From: an uncultured Rhizobium sp.
GTDB lineage: Bacteria; Pseudomonadota; Alphaproteobacteria; Rhizobiales; Rhizobiaceae
Assembly: GCA_945952415.1 (NCBI GenBank)
Contig: CAMFIF010000027.1
Location: 1-47,182, forward strand
Length of the DNA stretch: 47,182 nt
Direction of reading: 5' to 3'
Below the pieces are notes generated by a model. It was not told where the DNA came from. It saw only the letters and a program-made list of their open reading frames with translations, and ran no database searches. Below, piece after piece: positions 1 to 9,000 of this stretch (positions within the stretch are counted from its first letter, which is position 1; the number at the start of each line of letters is the position of its first letter). The translations under genes were made by a program, and so were the position numbers.

Positions 1-2
1 TC

Positions 3-1736
3 ATCGCGCATGAATATTTCCACAACTGGACCGGCAACCGCATCACCTGCCGCGACTGGTTCCAGCTCTGCCTCAAGGAAGGCCTGACGGTTTATCGCGA
101 CCACGAGTTTTCCGCAGACCAGCGCTCCCGCGCCGTCAAGCGCATTGCCGAAGTCCGCCACCTCAAGGCGGAGCAGTTCGCCGAGGATGCCGGCCCGCTC
201 GCCCATCCGGTGCGCCCGACCGCCTATCGCGAGATCAACAACTTCTACACGGCGACCGTCTACGAAAAGGGATCGGAAGTCACCCGCATGATCGCGACCA
301 TCCTCGGCCGCGACGGCTTCAAGAAGGGGATGGACCTCTATTTCGAGCGCCATGACGGGGATGCGGCGACCGTCGAGGATTTCGTCAAGTGCTTCGAGGA
401 TGCGAACGGCGTCGATCTCGGGCAGTTCTCGCTCTGGTACCATCAGGCGGGCACGCCCGTCGTCACCGTGGCAGAGGCCTATGACGCGGCGACCCGCACC
501 TATACGCTCACGCTCGACCAGTCGGTTCCGGCGACCCCCGGCCAGCCGGTGAAGAAGCCGATGCACATTCCGCTTTCGCTCGGCCTTCTCGGCCCGGATG
601 GCGGGGCACTTGCGCCGGCTTCCGCCTCGGGCGCGGATTTTGCCGATGGCGTGCTGCATCTGAAGGAGCAGCGCCATGTGGTGACCTTCAGCGGCCTGGC
701 CGAGCGGCCCGTGCTTTCGCTCAACCGCGGCTTTTCGGCGCCCGTCAACATCACCTTTGCACAGTCGGAAGGGGATCGGGCGCTTCTTGCCCGGCACGAC
801 AGCGATCTCTTCACCCGCTGGCAGGCGATCACTGATCTGGCGCTCAAGGACATGCTGGATGCGGTGCGGCAGGAAGGCCTGGCCGAGGCATCGCCCGCCC
901 TCATCGAGGCGGTCATCGCCACGGCGCGCGACGGTGCACTGGAGCCGGCCTTCCGCGCCCAGGCGCTTGCCCTGCCCTCGGAAGGCGACATTGCCCGCGC
1001 GCTCGGCGAAAACAGCAATCCCGCCCGCAATCATGCGGCGCGCCAGGCGGTGCTTTCAAGCCTCGCCCGCGCCGGCCGGGCGGAATTCGAGGCAATCCAT
1101 GCGGCGATGAGCACGCACCAGCCCTATCACCCGGATGCGGCCAGCGCCGGCCGCCGGGCGCTTGGCAATGCCGCGCTCACCTATCTGGCGCTCGCCGAAA
1201 ACGATCCGGGCCGGGCTGCAAAAGCCTTTGCCGGTGCCGACAACATGACAGTGCAGTTCCACGCACTCACCGTGCTTGCCCATCACTTCCCCGACAGCGC
1301 AGAGACGGCCGACGCCCTTTCCGCCTTCGAAAACCGGTTCGGCGACAATGCGCTGGTCATGGACAAGTGGTTTACGGTGCAGGCCACGGTTCCCGGCGCC
1401 GGCACGCTGGCGCGCGTCGAAGCGCTGATGGCCCATCCGCTTTACAATGCGAAGAACCCCAATCGCGTCCGCGCGCTCGTCGGCGCCTTCGCCTTCCAGA
1501 ACGCCACCGGCTTCCACCGTGAAGACGGCGCGGGCTACCGCTTCTTCGGCGGGCAGATTCTGGAACACGACCCGAAAAACCCGCAACTCGCCGCCCGCAT
1601 CCTCACCGCGCTGCGCTCCTGGCGGATGCTGGAACCCCTGCGCGGCGCCGAAGCCGAAAAAGCCCTCCGCACCATCCAGTCAGCCCCTGCGCTTTCGCGG
1701 GACGTCAAGGATATCGTGGACCGAATGCTGGGGTGA
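3..1736 (+). CDS. pepN: Aminopeptidase N (M1 family), 5'-truncated by window edge
   Basis: Zinc metallo-aminopeptidase that removes N-terminal residues from peptides in the cytoplasm. The open frame already runs at the first bases of the window, and the gene begins upstream of it. The visible part starts at the active site. HEYFH (positions 9-23) supplies two zinc-binding histidines and the catalytic glutamate. The third zinc ligand is the Glu in LKEG, with the family spacing HExxH-x18-E. The downstream YEKGSEV segment is also typical of the PepN (E. coli-like) branch of M1. The remaining ~450 residues fit the beta-sandwich and helical C-terminal domains. It ends in TGA at 1734-1736, and a mosaic repeat follows. 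The internal ATG at 210 is not the true start because it would remove the catalytic motif. Confidence 0.95.
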   Translation: MAHEYFHNWTGNRITCRDWFQLCLKEGLTVYRDHEFSADQRSRAVKRIAEVRHLKAEQFAEDAGPLAHPVRPTAYREINNFYTATVYEKGSEVTRMIATILGRDGFKKGMDLYFERHDGDAATVEDFVKCFEDANGVDLGQFSLWYHQAGTPVVTVAEAYDAATRTYTLTLDQSVPATPGQPVKKPMHIPLSLGLLGPDGGALAPASASGADFADGVLHLKEQRHVVTFSGLAERPVLSLNRGFSAPVNITFAQSEGDRALLARHDSDLFTRWQAITDLALKDMLDAVRQEGLAEASPALIEAVIATARDGALEPAFRAQALALPSEGDIARALGENSNPARNHAARQAVLSSLARAGRAEFEAIHAAMSTHQPYHPDAASAGRRALGNAALTYLALAENDPGRAAKAFAGADNMTVQFHALTVLAHHFPDSAETADALSAFENRFGDNALVMDKWFTVQATVPGAGTLARVEALMAHPLYNAKNPNRVRALVGAFAFQNATGFHREDGAGYRFFGGQILEHDPKNPQLAARILTALRSWRMLEPLRGAEAEKALRTIQSAPALSRDVKDIVDRMLG

Positions 1737-1749
1737 AGGCGGGGAACCG

Positions 1750-2029
1750 CCCCCCCCTCTGTCGGCTACCGCCGACATCTCGCCCTCATCGGGAGCAGCT
1801 TCGCTGCCCGTGAGGGGGAGATCAGGGTCGAGTATGCCGTACCACACCCCCCTCTGTCGGCTATCGCCGACATCTCCCCCTCAAGGGGGGAGATCGAAGC
1901 TGGCGTTTACACTCCGTCAAACAATAAAGGTCTCGTCCGCAGAAACGGTGGCGTGGGACTTCCAAGATTAACGGCATCTCGATCTCCTCCCTTGCAGGGG
2001 AGATGTCGGCGGTAGCCGACAGAGGGGGG
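1750..2029. repeat. Mosaic intergenic repeat element (RIME/REP-like), composite
   Basis: This fills the 331-bp gap between pepN and the PleC-like kinase. It holds two direct units, each starting with a C-run, CTCTGTCGGCT and GCCGACATCT, and a third unit in inverse orientation ending in CCGACAGAGGGGGG. Between them lies an ~80-bp linker including CTTCCAAGATTA. The same linker and the same outer palindromes recur at 43272-43536. I see no gene in it. Rhizobial RIME elements are known to be GC-rich intergenic palindromic mosaics. Assignment to a named family is inference. Confidence 0.8.
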
Positions 2030-2067
2030 TGCGGCGCGGCAAATGCGGCGGAGCGTCGTGAAAGCCC

Positions 2068-4386
2068 TCAGCCCCCGCAATCCGGAATTTTCAGCGTGAT
2101 GACGGTACCGCAGCTTTCGCGGGAGCGGATCTGCATGATGCCGCCGTGGAGCATGGTGAGGGAGCGGGAGATGGCGAGGCCGAGGCCGGAGCCGCCGCGG
2201 CTCTTGGCATACTGGTTCTGCACCTGCTCGAAGGGCTGGCCGATCTTGGCGAGCGCGGTTTTCGGTATGCCGATGCCGGTATCGGCGATGGTGAAGACGG
2301 CGCGGTTGCCGATGCGGCGGACGCGCACGGAAATGCGGCCGCCCTCATTGGTGAACTTCACCGCATTGGAGAGAATGTTGAGCAGGATCTGCTTCATGGC
2401 CCGCCGGTCGGCATCGAGCGTCAGGCCGCGCTCGACGCGCTGGTCGATATAGATGCCCTTGTGGGCGGCGGGAATCGCGGTGAAGCGCAGGCTTTCCTCG
2501 ACCAGCGGCTGGAGATCGATCTTCTCGCGGCTGAGCTTCATGTGCCCGGCCTCGATCTTCGACATGTCCAGAATGTCGTTGATGACGTTGAGGAGATGCT
2601 TGCCGCTTTCGTGAATATCGCGGGAATATTCGAGATATTTCGGCGAGCCTATGGCGCCGAACATCTGGTTCTGCAGGATATCGGAAAAGCCGAGGATGGC
2701 ATTGAGCGGCGTGCGCAGCTCGTGGGACATGTTGGCGAGGAATTCCGATTTCGCCCGGTTGGCGGCCTCGGCGCGTTCCTTTTCCGCCTGGTAATTGGCA
2801 TTGGCGGTGGACAGCTCGGCCTTCTGGCGCTCCAGCGTCTGGCGGGAGGCGGAGAGATCGTTGATCGTCGCCATCAGGCGCCGTTCGCTTTCGCGCAGGC
2901 GCTCCTGGTTGCGCTTGAGCTGGGTGATGTCCGTGCCGACCGAGACGAGGCCGCCATCGCGGGTGCGGCGCTCGTTAATCTGCAGCCAGCGCTCGTCGGC
3001 AAGCTGCACTTCGGTGGTCTGGGACAGGCCGCCGCGGGTTTCGTCGGCCAGACGGCGCTCGATGACCGGACGGGCGGCAGCGGCATTCACCACCGCGCGC
3101 TCCGTGCCGGGCACCAGCACCGTGTCGGGAAGGCCGTATGCCTGCTGGAAGTGGGCATTGCACATGACGAGACGGTCATACTTGTCCCAGAGCACGAAGG
3201 CTTCCGAGGTGCATTCGATGGCGTCCGCCAGGCGCTGGTCGGCTTCCGCATAGCGCTGCGCGAGCCGGTGCTGCTCGGTCACGTCCATGGCAATGCCGAT
3301 CATGTGGACGCGGCCGGAGGGGTTGCGGATCACCTGGGCGCGGGCGCGCATCCAGACATAATGCCCCTGGGCGTGGCGCATGCGAAACACGCGGTCCACC
3401 TGGCGGCTGTCGCCCTTGGCGACGGCGCGGGCGAGCTGGCTGAGATTGTCATCCTCAGGATGCATGAGGCGGGCGGCATCGGCAAAGGAAAGGAACTGGT
3501 CGGAGGGCGGCATGCCCAGCATCTCGTAAAGCGAGCGCGACCAGTAGAGCCGGCGGTTGGCGAAATCGAAATCCCAGAGCCCGCAACGGCCGCGCGACAG
3601 CGCAAGCTCCACCCGCAGATTGCTTTCGAGAAAGATGCTGTCGGCATCCCGCGCCCGGCGCACCTGATTGTAATAGGCGTAGAGGATGACCAGCAGGATC
3701 GAGGAAATGCCGGCAAAGAGCGTGACATTCAGCGCGATTTCCTCGCGCCAGAGATCGTTGATGGCGGCCTGCGAGCGGGCGGCGAGCAGGAAATCGCCCT
3801 TGTCGCCCACCAGAACCAGCGTCGCATAATGGGGAATGCCGCCAAGCGTGGTTTCGAAAATGCCGGCATGGCCATCGAAACGCTGGGCGGAGGCGACTTC
3901 CGGAATGAGATTGAAGATATTGCGGCCGACGAAGCCCTCGCCCGCCGCCGAAGCGCCGGTGACGCGCCCGGTCGCCGAGATCATCATGACGAAGGCACCC
4001 GGCGCCATGCGGTCCTGGGGAAGCACTTGCTGCAGGCGCTTTTCCACCGCCGCGTGGTCGGAGAGATCCACCGCACCGCCGGCAAAGGCGGTTGCGGCGA
4101 GCGCCGCCGACAGCGAAACGCTGTCGCGCGCGGCCTCCTGGATGCGCGACTGCTGGGAGAGAATGCCCGCCACACGCGCCACGGCCACGACGACGAGGAA
4201 GACGACGATCAGAACCGGGATCGCCCGCTTGAGCACCGGTTCCAGACGGGAAAGCTGCAGGGCAACCGGTTCCGAAAACAGCCTGACCCCGGTCTCGGGG
4301 CGCTGCGCCCCCTGGTCACGGTCCGGAAATTTGAAACGCAGCCGAGCATCGGCCGCGGTTGCCCGCCGCACGTCCATCATCGTCAA
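2068..4386 (-). CDS. pleC: PleC-like PAS-domain sensor histidine kinase
   Basis: Membrane sensor kinase of 772 residues. A basic N-terminal tail is followed by transmembrane helix 1 (about 53-73), an extracytoplasmic sensor region (74-218), helix 2 (219-240), a PAS domain (about 255-375), a second PAS-like region (about 380-490), a coiled coil, and the HisKA domain. The phospho-acceptor is His555 in MSHELRTPLNA, followed by the segment KIEAG. The ATPase has an N box (NILSNAVKF), DTGIGIP and GSGLGLA. The HisKA segment (FGAIGSPKYLEYSRDI) closely resembles PleC of Caulobacter and rhizobia, which controls phosphorylation of DivK in the cell-cycle pathway. In Sinorhizobium I recall pleC lying near degP and the cyc genes, which agrees with this neighbourhood. 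CbrA is an alternative paralogue. There is no receiver domain. Confidence 0.82.
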   Translation of the reverse strand: MTMMDVRRATAADARLRFKFPDRDQGAQRPETGVRLFSEPVALQLSRLEPVLKRAIPVLIVVFLVVVAVARVAGILSQQSRIQEAARDSVSLSAALAATAFAGGAVDLSDHAAVEKRLQQVLPQDRMAPGAFVMMISATGRVTGASAAGEGFVGRNIFNLIPEVASAQRFDGHAGIFETTLGGIPHYATLVLVGDKGDFLLAARSQAAINDLWREEIALNVTLFAGISSILLVILYAYYNQVRRARDADSIFLESNLRVELALSRGRCGLWDFDFANRRLYWSRSLYEMLGMPPSDQFLSFADAARLMHPEDDNLSQLARAVAKGDSRQVDRVFRMRHAQGHYVWMRARAQVIRNPSGRVHMIGIAMDVTEQHRLAQRYAEADQRLADAIECTSEAFVLWDKYDRLVMCNAHFQQAYGLPDTVLVPGTERAVVNAAAARPVIERRLADETRGGLSQTTEVQLADERWLQINERRTRDGGLVSVGTDITQLKRNQERLRESERRLMATINDLSASRQTLERQKAELSTANANYQAEKERAEAANRAKSEFLANMSHELRTPLNAILGFSDILQNQMFGAIGSPKYLEYSRDIHESGKHLLNVINDILDMSKIEAGHMKLSREKIDLQPLVEESLRFTAIPAAHKGIYIDQRVERGLTLDADRRAMKQILLNILSNAVKFTNEGGRISVRVRRIGNRAVFTIADTGIGIPKTALAKIGQPFEQVQNQYAKSRGGSGLGLAISRSLTMLHGGIMQIRSRESCGTVITLKIPDCGG

Positions 4387-4514
4387 AACCCTGATTCCTC
4401 GTCATGATTCGCAATTGCCGCATCGCGAATCTGCCGTAATGAATCATCGGTGATTCGGCTTGTCCAGCGAAATCTGGTAAGAATTCGTTAAGCGTGGCGA
4501 TGGGGTGGCTTCCC

Positions 4515-4542
4515 TTGCCATATTACCCTGATAGGGTAATAT
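4515..4542 (+). promoter_or_regulatory. Predicted mqsRA promoter with overlapping MqsA-type palindromic operator
   Basis: A perfect inverted repeat, TATTACCCT-N3-AGGGTAATA (4521-4541), lies immediately upstream of the ATG at 4548. MqsA of E. coli is known to bind an ACCT-N(2-4)-AGGT palindrome in its own promoter, and this site has that architecture. A candidate -35 TTGCCA (4515-4520) and -10 TAATAT (4537-4542), 16 bp apart, bracket the palindrome, so bound antitoxin would block RNA polymerase. The -10 is only 5 bp from the ATG, which implies a leaderless or nearly leaderless transcript. Confidence 0.7.
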
Positions 4543-4547
4543 ACAGG

Positions 4548-4852
4548 ATGGAGAAACGGACGCCCACTATCCGCTCACCCTTGTCGTCACCCTGGTGCGG
4601 GAGAGGCAAGCGGCGGCCTTTACCAAAACCGCGCTCGATGGCGGGCGGCGGATGGGTCTTACGTTATCCGAAATGATCGAGGTCATTGGCGGGTTGACGC
4701 CAGGCTGCCTTTACAAATCCATGACGACCTATGCGGACAGTCGCATTTGGCAGGATGTCTATCATGCGGAAACACCGGTCGGCACGGCCTATGTGAAGGT
4801 CACGCTCCGGCCGGACGGGGCACCGGTGATTCAGTTCAAGGAGTTGGAATGA
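4548..4852 (+). pseudogene. mqsR: MqsR-family mRNA interferase toxin, disrupted by a 1-nt frameshift
   Basis: MqsR is a RelE-fold, GCU-preferring mRNA interferase. The ATG at 4548 encodes MEKRTP, identical to the N-terminus of E. coli MqsR. The rest of the toxin continues in another frame from base 4565 onward (HYPLTLVV... through YKSMTTYADSRIWQDVY) to TGA at 4850-4852. Joining them needs one extra base, or a -1 shift, at the CCC run 4563-4565. The catalytic Lys (YKS), Gln (WQD) and a downstream Tyr are retained. The intact downstream frame could alternatively start at GTG 4595, giving 85 residues without the conserved N-terminus. A sequencing error, a true inactivating deletion and programmed slippage are all possible. 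The stop overlaps mqsA. Confidence 0.75.
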
Positions 4853-5259
4853 TGACGCACCTATGCCTGGCTTGCGATGCGGGCCATGAAATGCTGCCCT
4901 TCCGGAACGAAAGCATGACGATTAACCATCGCGGACGGGACGCAACCGTGGACGGGCTTTCCGGCTTTCGCTGCCGCTCCTGCGGGGAAATCGAGTTCTC
5001 GACGGAAAGTGCTGCCCGCTATGCCGCCGCCGGCGACGCGCTGGTGATCGCCGCCCGCCGCGCAACCGGCGAGGAGCTGCGCCGGATCCGCAAGAAACTC
5101 CACCTGAAACAGGCCGAAGCTGCCCTCCTCACCGGCGGCGGACACAATGCCTTTTCCCGCTACGAAACCGGCGCTGTGGAGCCCTCCCCCGCCGTCATCA
5201 ACCTCTTCCGCCTTCTCGAAAAACATCCCGAAGAGCTGGAAAGACTGCGGGCAGGGTAA
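4849..5259 (+). CDS. mqsA: MqsA-family antitoxin / transcriptional autoregulator
   Basis: Antitoxin of 136 residues. The N-terminal zinc-binding domain has two CxxC pairs (Cys6/Cys9 and Cys42/Cys45, the latter in FRCRSCGE), as in YgiT/MqsA. The C-terminal Xre-type helix-turn-helix (about 75-130) contains GGHNAFSRYETG and EKHPEELERL, nearly identical to the DNA-binding core of E. coli MqsA. The Zn domain neutralises MqsR, and the HTH dimer binds the palindrome in the promoter. The start codon overlaps the mqsR stop (ATGATGA), and AAGGAG (4838-4843) is its ribosome site. ATG 4852 is an equally good alternative start. Gene order toxin then antitoxin is typical for mqsRA. Confidence 0.92.
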   Translation: MMTHLCLACDAGHEMLPFRNESMTINHRGRDATVDGLSGFRCRSCGEIEFSTESAARYAAAGDALVIAARRATGEELRRIRKKLHLKQAEAALLTGGGHNAFSRYETGAVEPSPAVINLFRLLEKHPEELERLRAG

Positions 5260-5267
5260 GAAGTCAG

Positions 5268-5684
5268 TCAGGCGTCAGAAATAACCTTCTTCCTCGGCCT
5301 GCCGCCCTTGCGGCCGTTTTCGCGGGCGGTGGCGGATTTGGCGGCGCTCCGCGCCCGGCCGCCAGCAGCACCCAGCTGGATTGCCATGAAGGCGCGTGAG
5401 CCGAAAACGCCATCGAGAAGGCCAAGGACCGTCAAGTCGAGATCGAGATCGGGCCAATGAAGACCCGTTCCACCTCCCTGGAGCAGGACATGGGCGCGGG
5501 CCGTCTCGCTCGCATCGCGAAGCCCTTCCAGCCGGTCAGCCGGGACGCCGAAGAAGGAGCCGTCGCCGAAATCGATCATGATCGCCCGGCGTGCGGGCTC
5601 ATAAGCCACCGCCGTCGCGGCGCGCCTTGCCACCTGCGCTCCTCTTGCGACGGCAACCTCCCAGTTTTCGTCAGATATCGGCAT
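5268..5684 (-). CDS. DUF2442 domain protein, possible antitoxin partner of DUF4160
   Basis: Protein of 138 residues. The segment from about residue 28 (YEPARRAIMIDFGDGSFFGV) to 85 (LHWPDLDLDLTVLGLLDG) has the compact beta-rich DUF2442 pattern. The C-terminus is a basic, glycine-rich tail with GRKGGRPRKK, an AT-hook-like motif suggesting DNA contact. The ATG at 5684 overlaps the last codons of the DUF4160 reading frame, so the two were translationally coupled. DUF4160-DUF2442 pairs are widespread in bacteria and have been proposed as toxin-antitoxin-like modules. The biochemical role is not established, so no function is assigned. The gene ends head to head with mqsA, 8 bp away. Confidence 0.75.
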   Translation of the reverse strand: MPISDENWEVAVARGAQVARRAATAVAYEPARRAIMIDFGDGSFFGVPADRLEGLRDASETARAHVLLQGGGTGLHWPDLDLDLTVLGLLDGVFGSRAFMAIQLGAAGGRARSAAKSATARENGRKGGRPRKKVISDA

Positions 5685-5919
5685 GGTAGCGTCTCCACTC
5701 GCTGCAAAGCGCCTGCACTGCGTCCTCCAGAAGCAGACAGATCCGGCGCGCCTAGATCCGCGTCAATCCTTGGCTTTCCCGGAGTTCCACCGGCCCCCTG
5801 TAACAATTGAGGGCAAATACGGCAGATCCATCCCCGCCCAATACATGAACATGGGCAGGTCGGTGGTCGTTGAGATAGATGACCACCCGATATCCGCCGA
5901 TCCGCATCACAGTCGGCAT
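5671..5919 (-). pseudogene. DUF4160 domain protein with in-frame amber stop
   Basis: The frame begins MPTVMRIGGYRVVIYLNDH, followed by PAHVHV, the recognisable DUF4160 start, preceded by an AGGATC-like ribosome site. A TAG codon at 5752-5754 stops translation after 55 residues. The same frame then continues with ARRICLLLEDAVQALC and SEWRRYHADI to a TGA at 5671-5673, which is the usual DUF4160 C-terminus. The natural length would be 82 residues. A single base change (for example GAG or AAG to TAG) would explain the stop. It is the upstream member of a two-gene unit with DUF2442. Either the gene is inactivated or a shortened protein is made. Read-through is possible but there is no evidence for it. 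Confidence 0.7.
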
Positions 5920-6004
5920 TCTTGATCCTATCAAAAACCCAAGCGCTTGGGAAGATGCATCCCGGTTCACGCAAATGTTTTTCATAATTCAAGAAAGAAC
6001 GCAA

Positions 6005-9000
6005 CTACACCCTCACCACCGCCGAGAAGACCTTTCGCACCGCCTTGGAAAGCCGTTTCACTTCGCTTTCGAGCGTCTTGATGTCCGGGCAGTCGCCGGC
6101 GCGGCAGACGAGGTCGATGAGGCCGGCGGGGGCTTCCTTCGGGTCGAAGCCGCTATCGATGCAAAGCCGGGTGATCTGGGCGATCGCGCCGTAGAGGGCG
6201 AGCGCTTCGAGGCAGGTGGCGAGGTCGTTCGGGTCTAGCCCCTCGCCTGCCACGGCCTTCAGCGTCTCGCCCGTATCGAGGCCGCGGGGCGGGAGCGATA
6301 CGCCGCGATAGGGTGCGGCGAGCGTCAGGTACTGGGCGATGAATTCGATGTCGATCAGCCCGCCGGGGATCAGCTTCAGGTCCCAGATCGCCTTGGGCGG
6401 CTTTTCGGTTTCGATGAGCTGGCGCATTTCGCGCACGTCGGTGGCGATCTTGCCGAGGTCGCCGGGGCGCGAGAGAACCTTGGCGATGATGCCGGTGGCT
6501 TCCGCCTTCAGGCTTTCGTCGCCGCAGACGAGGCGGGCGCGCGACAGCGCCATGTGTTCCCAGGTCCAGGCCTCCTCGCGCTGGTATTTCTCGAAGGACT
6601 GGATGCGGGTGGCGACTGGGCCCTTGTTGCCGGAGGGGCGAAGCCGCATGTCCACCTCGAAGAGGATGCCCTCCGCCGTCGGTGCCGACAGCGCCGCGAT
6701 CAGCCGCTGGGTGATGCGGGTGAAGTAGCGGATCGGATCGAGCGGCTTCGGCCCGGAGGATTCCGCCGCCGTGTCGTCGTAGTCGTAGAGCAGGATGATG
6801 TCGATGTCGGAGCCGGCGGTCAGCTCGAAGCTGCCGAGCTTGCCCATGCCCATGACGGCGACGCGACCGCCGGGATAGGTGCCGTGCGCCTGTCGCACTT
6901 CGGCCAGCACCGCCTCCAGCGCGGCGGAAATGATGAGGTCGGCCAGATGGGTAAAGGCGCGCGCCGCCATCTCGGCGCTGATTGCGCCTGTCAGCAGGCG
7001 GATGCCGATCAGGAAGCGCTGTTCGGCGGCAAAGATGCGCAGCCTGTCCAGAATGTCCTCGTAATGGCGGGCGCCGGCGAGGAAGAGCGTCAGCCGGTTC
7101 TCGATATAGTCGCGGGTGGGCAGTTCCGAGAGCAGGGCGGGATCGAGCATGCCATCGAACACATGCGGCCGCTCGGCAATGATATCGGCCAGCCGCGGCG
7201 CGGCGGACATGATGGTGACGATCAGCGACAGGAGCGCCGGATTGGTCGAGAGCAGCGAGAAGAGCTGGATACCCGCCGGAAGGCCCGAGATGAAATTGTC
7301 GAAACGAAGCAGCGCCTCGTCGGCGCGCTTGTTCTCGCCGAAGACACGAAGCAGTTCCGGCGTCAGCTCGGTCAGGCGCTCGCGCGCCTCCACCGACTGC
7401 GTGGCGCGGTAGCGCCCGTAATGCCAGGTGCGGATGACGCGGGAAATGTCGGACGGGCGGGAAAAGCCTAGCCGCGCAAGGGTTTCCAGCGTATCGGGAT
7501 CATCGTTCTGGCCGGTGAAGACGAGATTGCCGGTGCCGGTGGAAAGCCGGTTTTCCTGCTCGAAGAGACGGGCATAGCGCCGCTCCACCCGCTTCAGCAC
7601 CTCGACCAGCGCTTCGGAGAATTCCGCCGTCGAGGCATAGCCGAGCATGTAGGCGATGCGCTTCAGCTCGCTTTCGGTTTCGGGCAGAAGATGGGTCTGC
7701 TCGTCGCGCACCATCTGCACCCGGTGCTCCACGTCGCGCAGATACCAGTAGCATTCGGTGAGCTCCCTCGCCGTCGCCTCGTCGATCCACTTCGCCTCGG
7801 CGAGGCGGTGCAGGGTTTCTTCCGTGGCGCGGGAACGCAGCGCCGGCATGCGCCCCCCGGCGATCAGCTGCTGGGTCTGGGCGAAGAATTCGATCTCGCG
7901 GATGCCGCCGCGCCCGAGCTTGATGTTGTGGCCCTTCACCGCAATCGTGCCATGGCCCTTGTGAGCATGGATCTGCCGCTTGATCGAGTGAATGTCGGCA
8001 ATCGCCGCGTAATCCAGGTACTTGCGGAAGACGAAGGGCACGAGATCGCGCAGGAAGCGCTCGCCGGCCAGGATATCCCCGCCGATGGCTCGGGCCTTGA
8101 TGAAGGCGGCGCGCTCCCAGTTCTGGCCGCGCCCCTCATAATAGATCATCGCGCTTTCGACCGGCACGGCAAGCGGCGTGGAGCCGGGATCGGGCCTCAG
8201 GCGCAGGTCGGTGCGGAAGACATAGCCATCCGCCGTGCGCTCCTGCATGATGCGGATCAGGCGGCGCATCATGCGGGCAAAGATTTCCGTCGCATCAAGG
8301 GGATCGCCGACGATGTTCGCGGAAATGTCGAAGAAGACGACGAGGTCGATGTCGGAGGAATAGTTGAGTTCGGCCGCGCCGAGCTTGCCCATGCCGAGCA
8401 CGATCAGGCCGCTTGCCTCGCTGGGATTGTCGCGGTTCTTCAGCGTGATCTTGCCGCCATCGGCGGCGAGAAGCAGGTGATCGATGGCGGCAGCAACGGA
8501 GGCCTCCGCCAGCCGTGTCAGCCAGGCGGTGGTCTTTCGCCCGTCGAAGAGGCGGGCGAGATCGGCCAGCGCCACCAGAAAGGCGATGCTGCGCTTCGCC
8601 TTTCTCAGCCGCGCCATCACCTCCGCCTCGGAGGGCTCGCGGCCCTCCCCGTCCGGCCGCCAGCTGTTGCGCGCCTCGGCGACCAGCCGTTCGAGATGGG
8701 GTTCCAGCGGCTCCGTCAGCGCCAGCACCAGCAGCTTCGGATCGCGGTTCAGCACCTCGCGCAGGAAGGGCGAGAGCGTGAAGGCCGCCACCACGAAATC
8801 CTTCAGCACGCCCTCGTCCGCCATCAGCCCCGCCACCACGGGCTCGGATTTTGCGATGTCCTTCAGGTCGGACAGAACGGACTTCACCTCCGTCTGGCTC
8901 ATCGGCCGCAGGGGATGGGACGTGATATCCTTCAGGCTCGCCATATCCAACCGTATTTCCTCCCCGGCTCCTTGCACCCGCCGCAGATGTAGCAGGCCCT

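Noticed and set aside
1750..2029. GC-rich palindromes considered as Rho-independent terminators
   Set aside because: Stems are strong but no T-runs follow, and the same units occur within an operon and in both orientations.
2146..4407. 753-residue plus-strand open frame
   Set aside because: Antisense to the PleC-like kinase, whose domains and motifs are clear. The antisense product has no recognisable domain.
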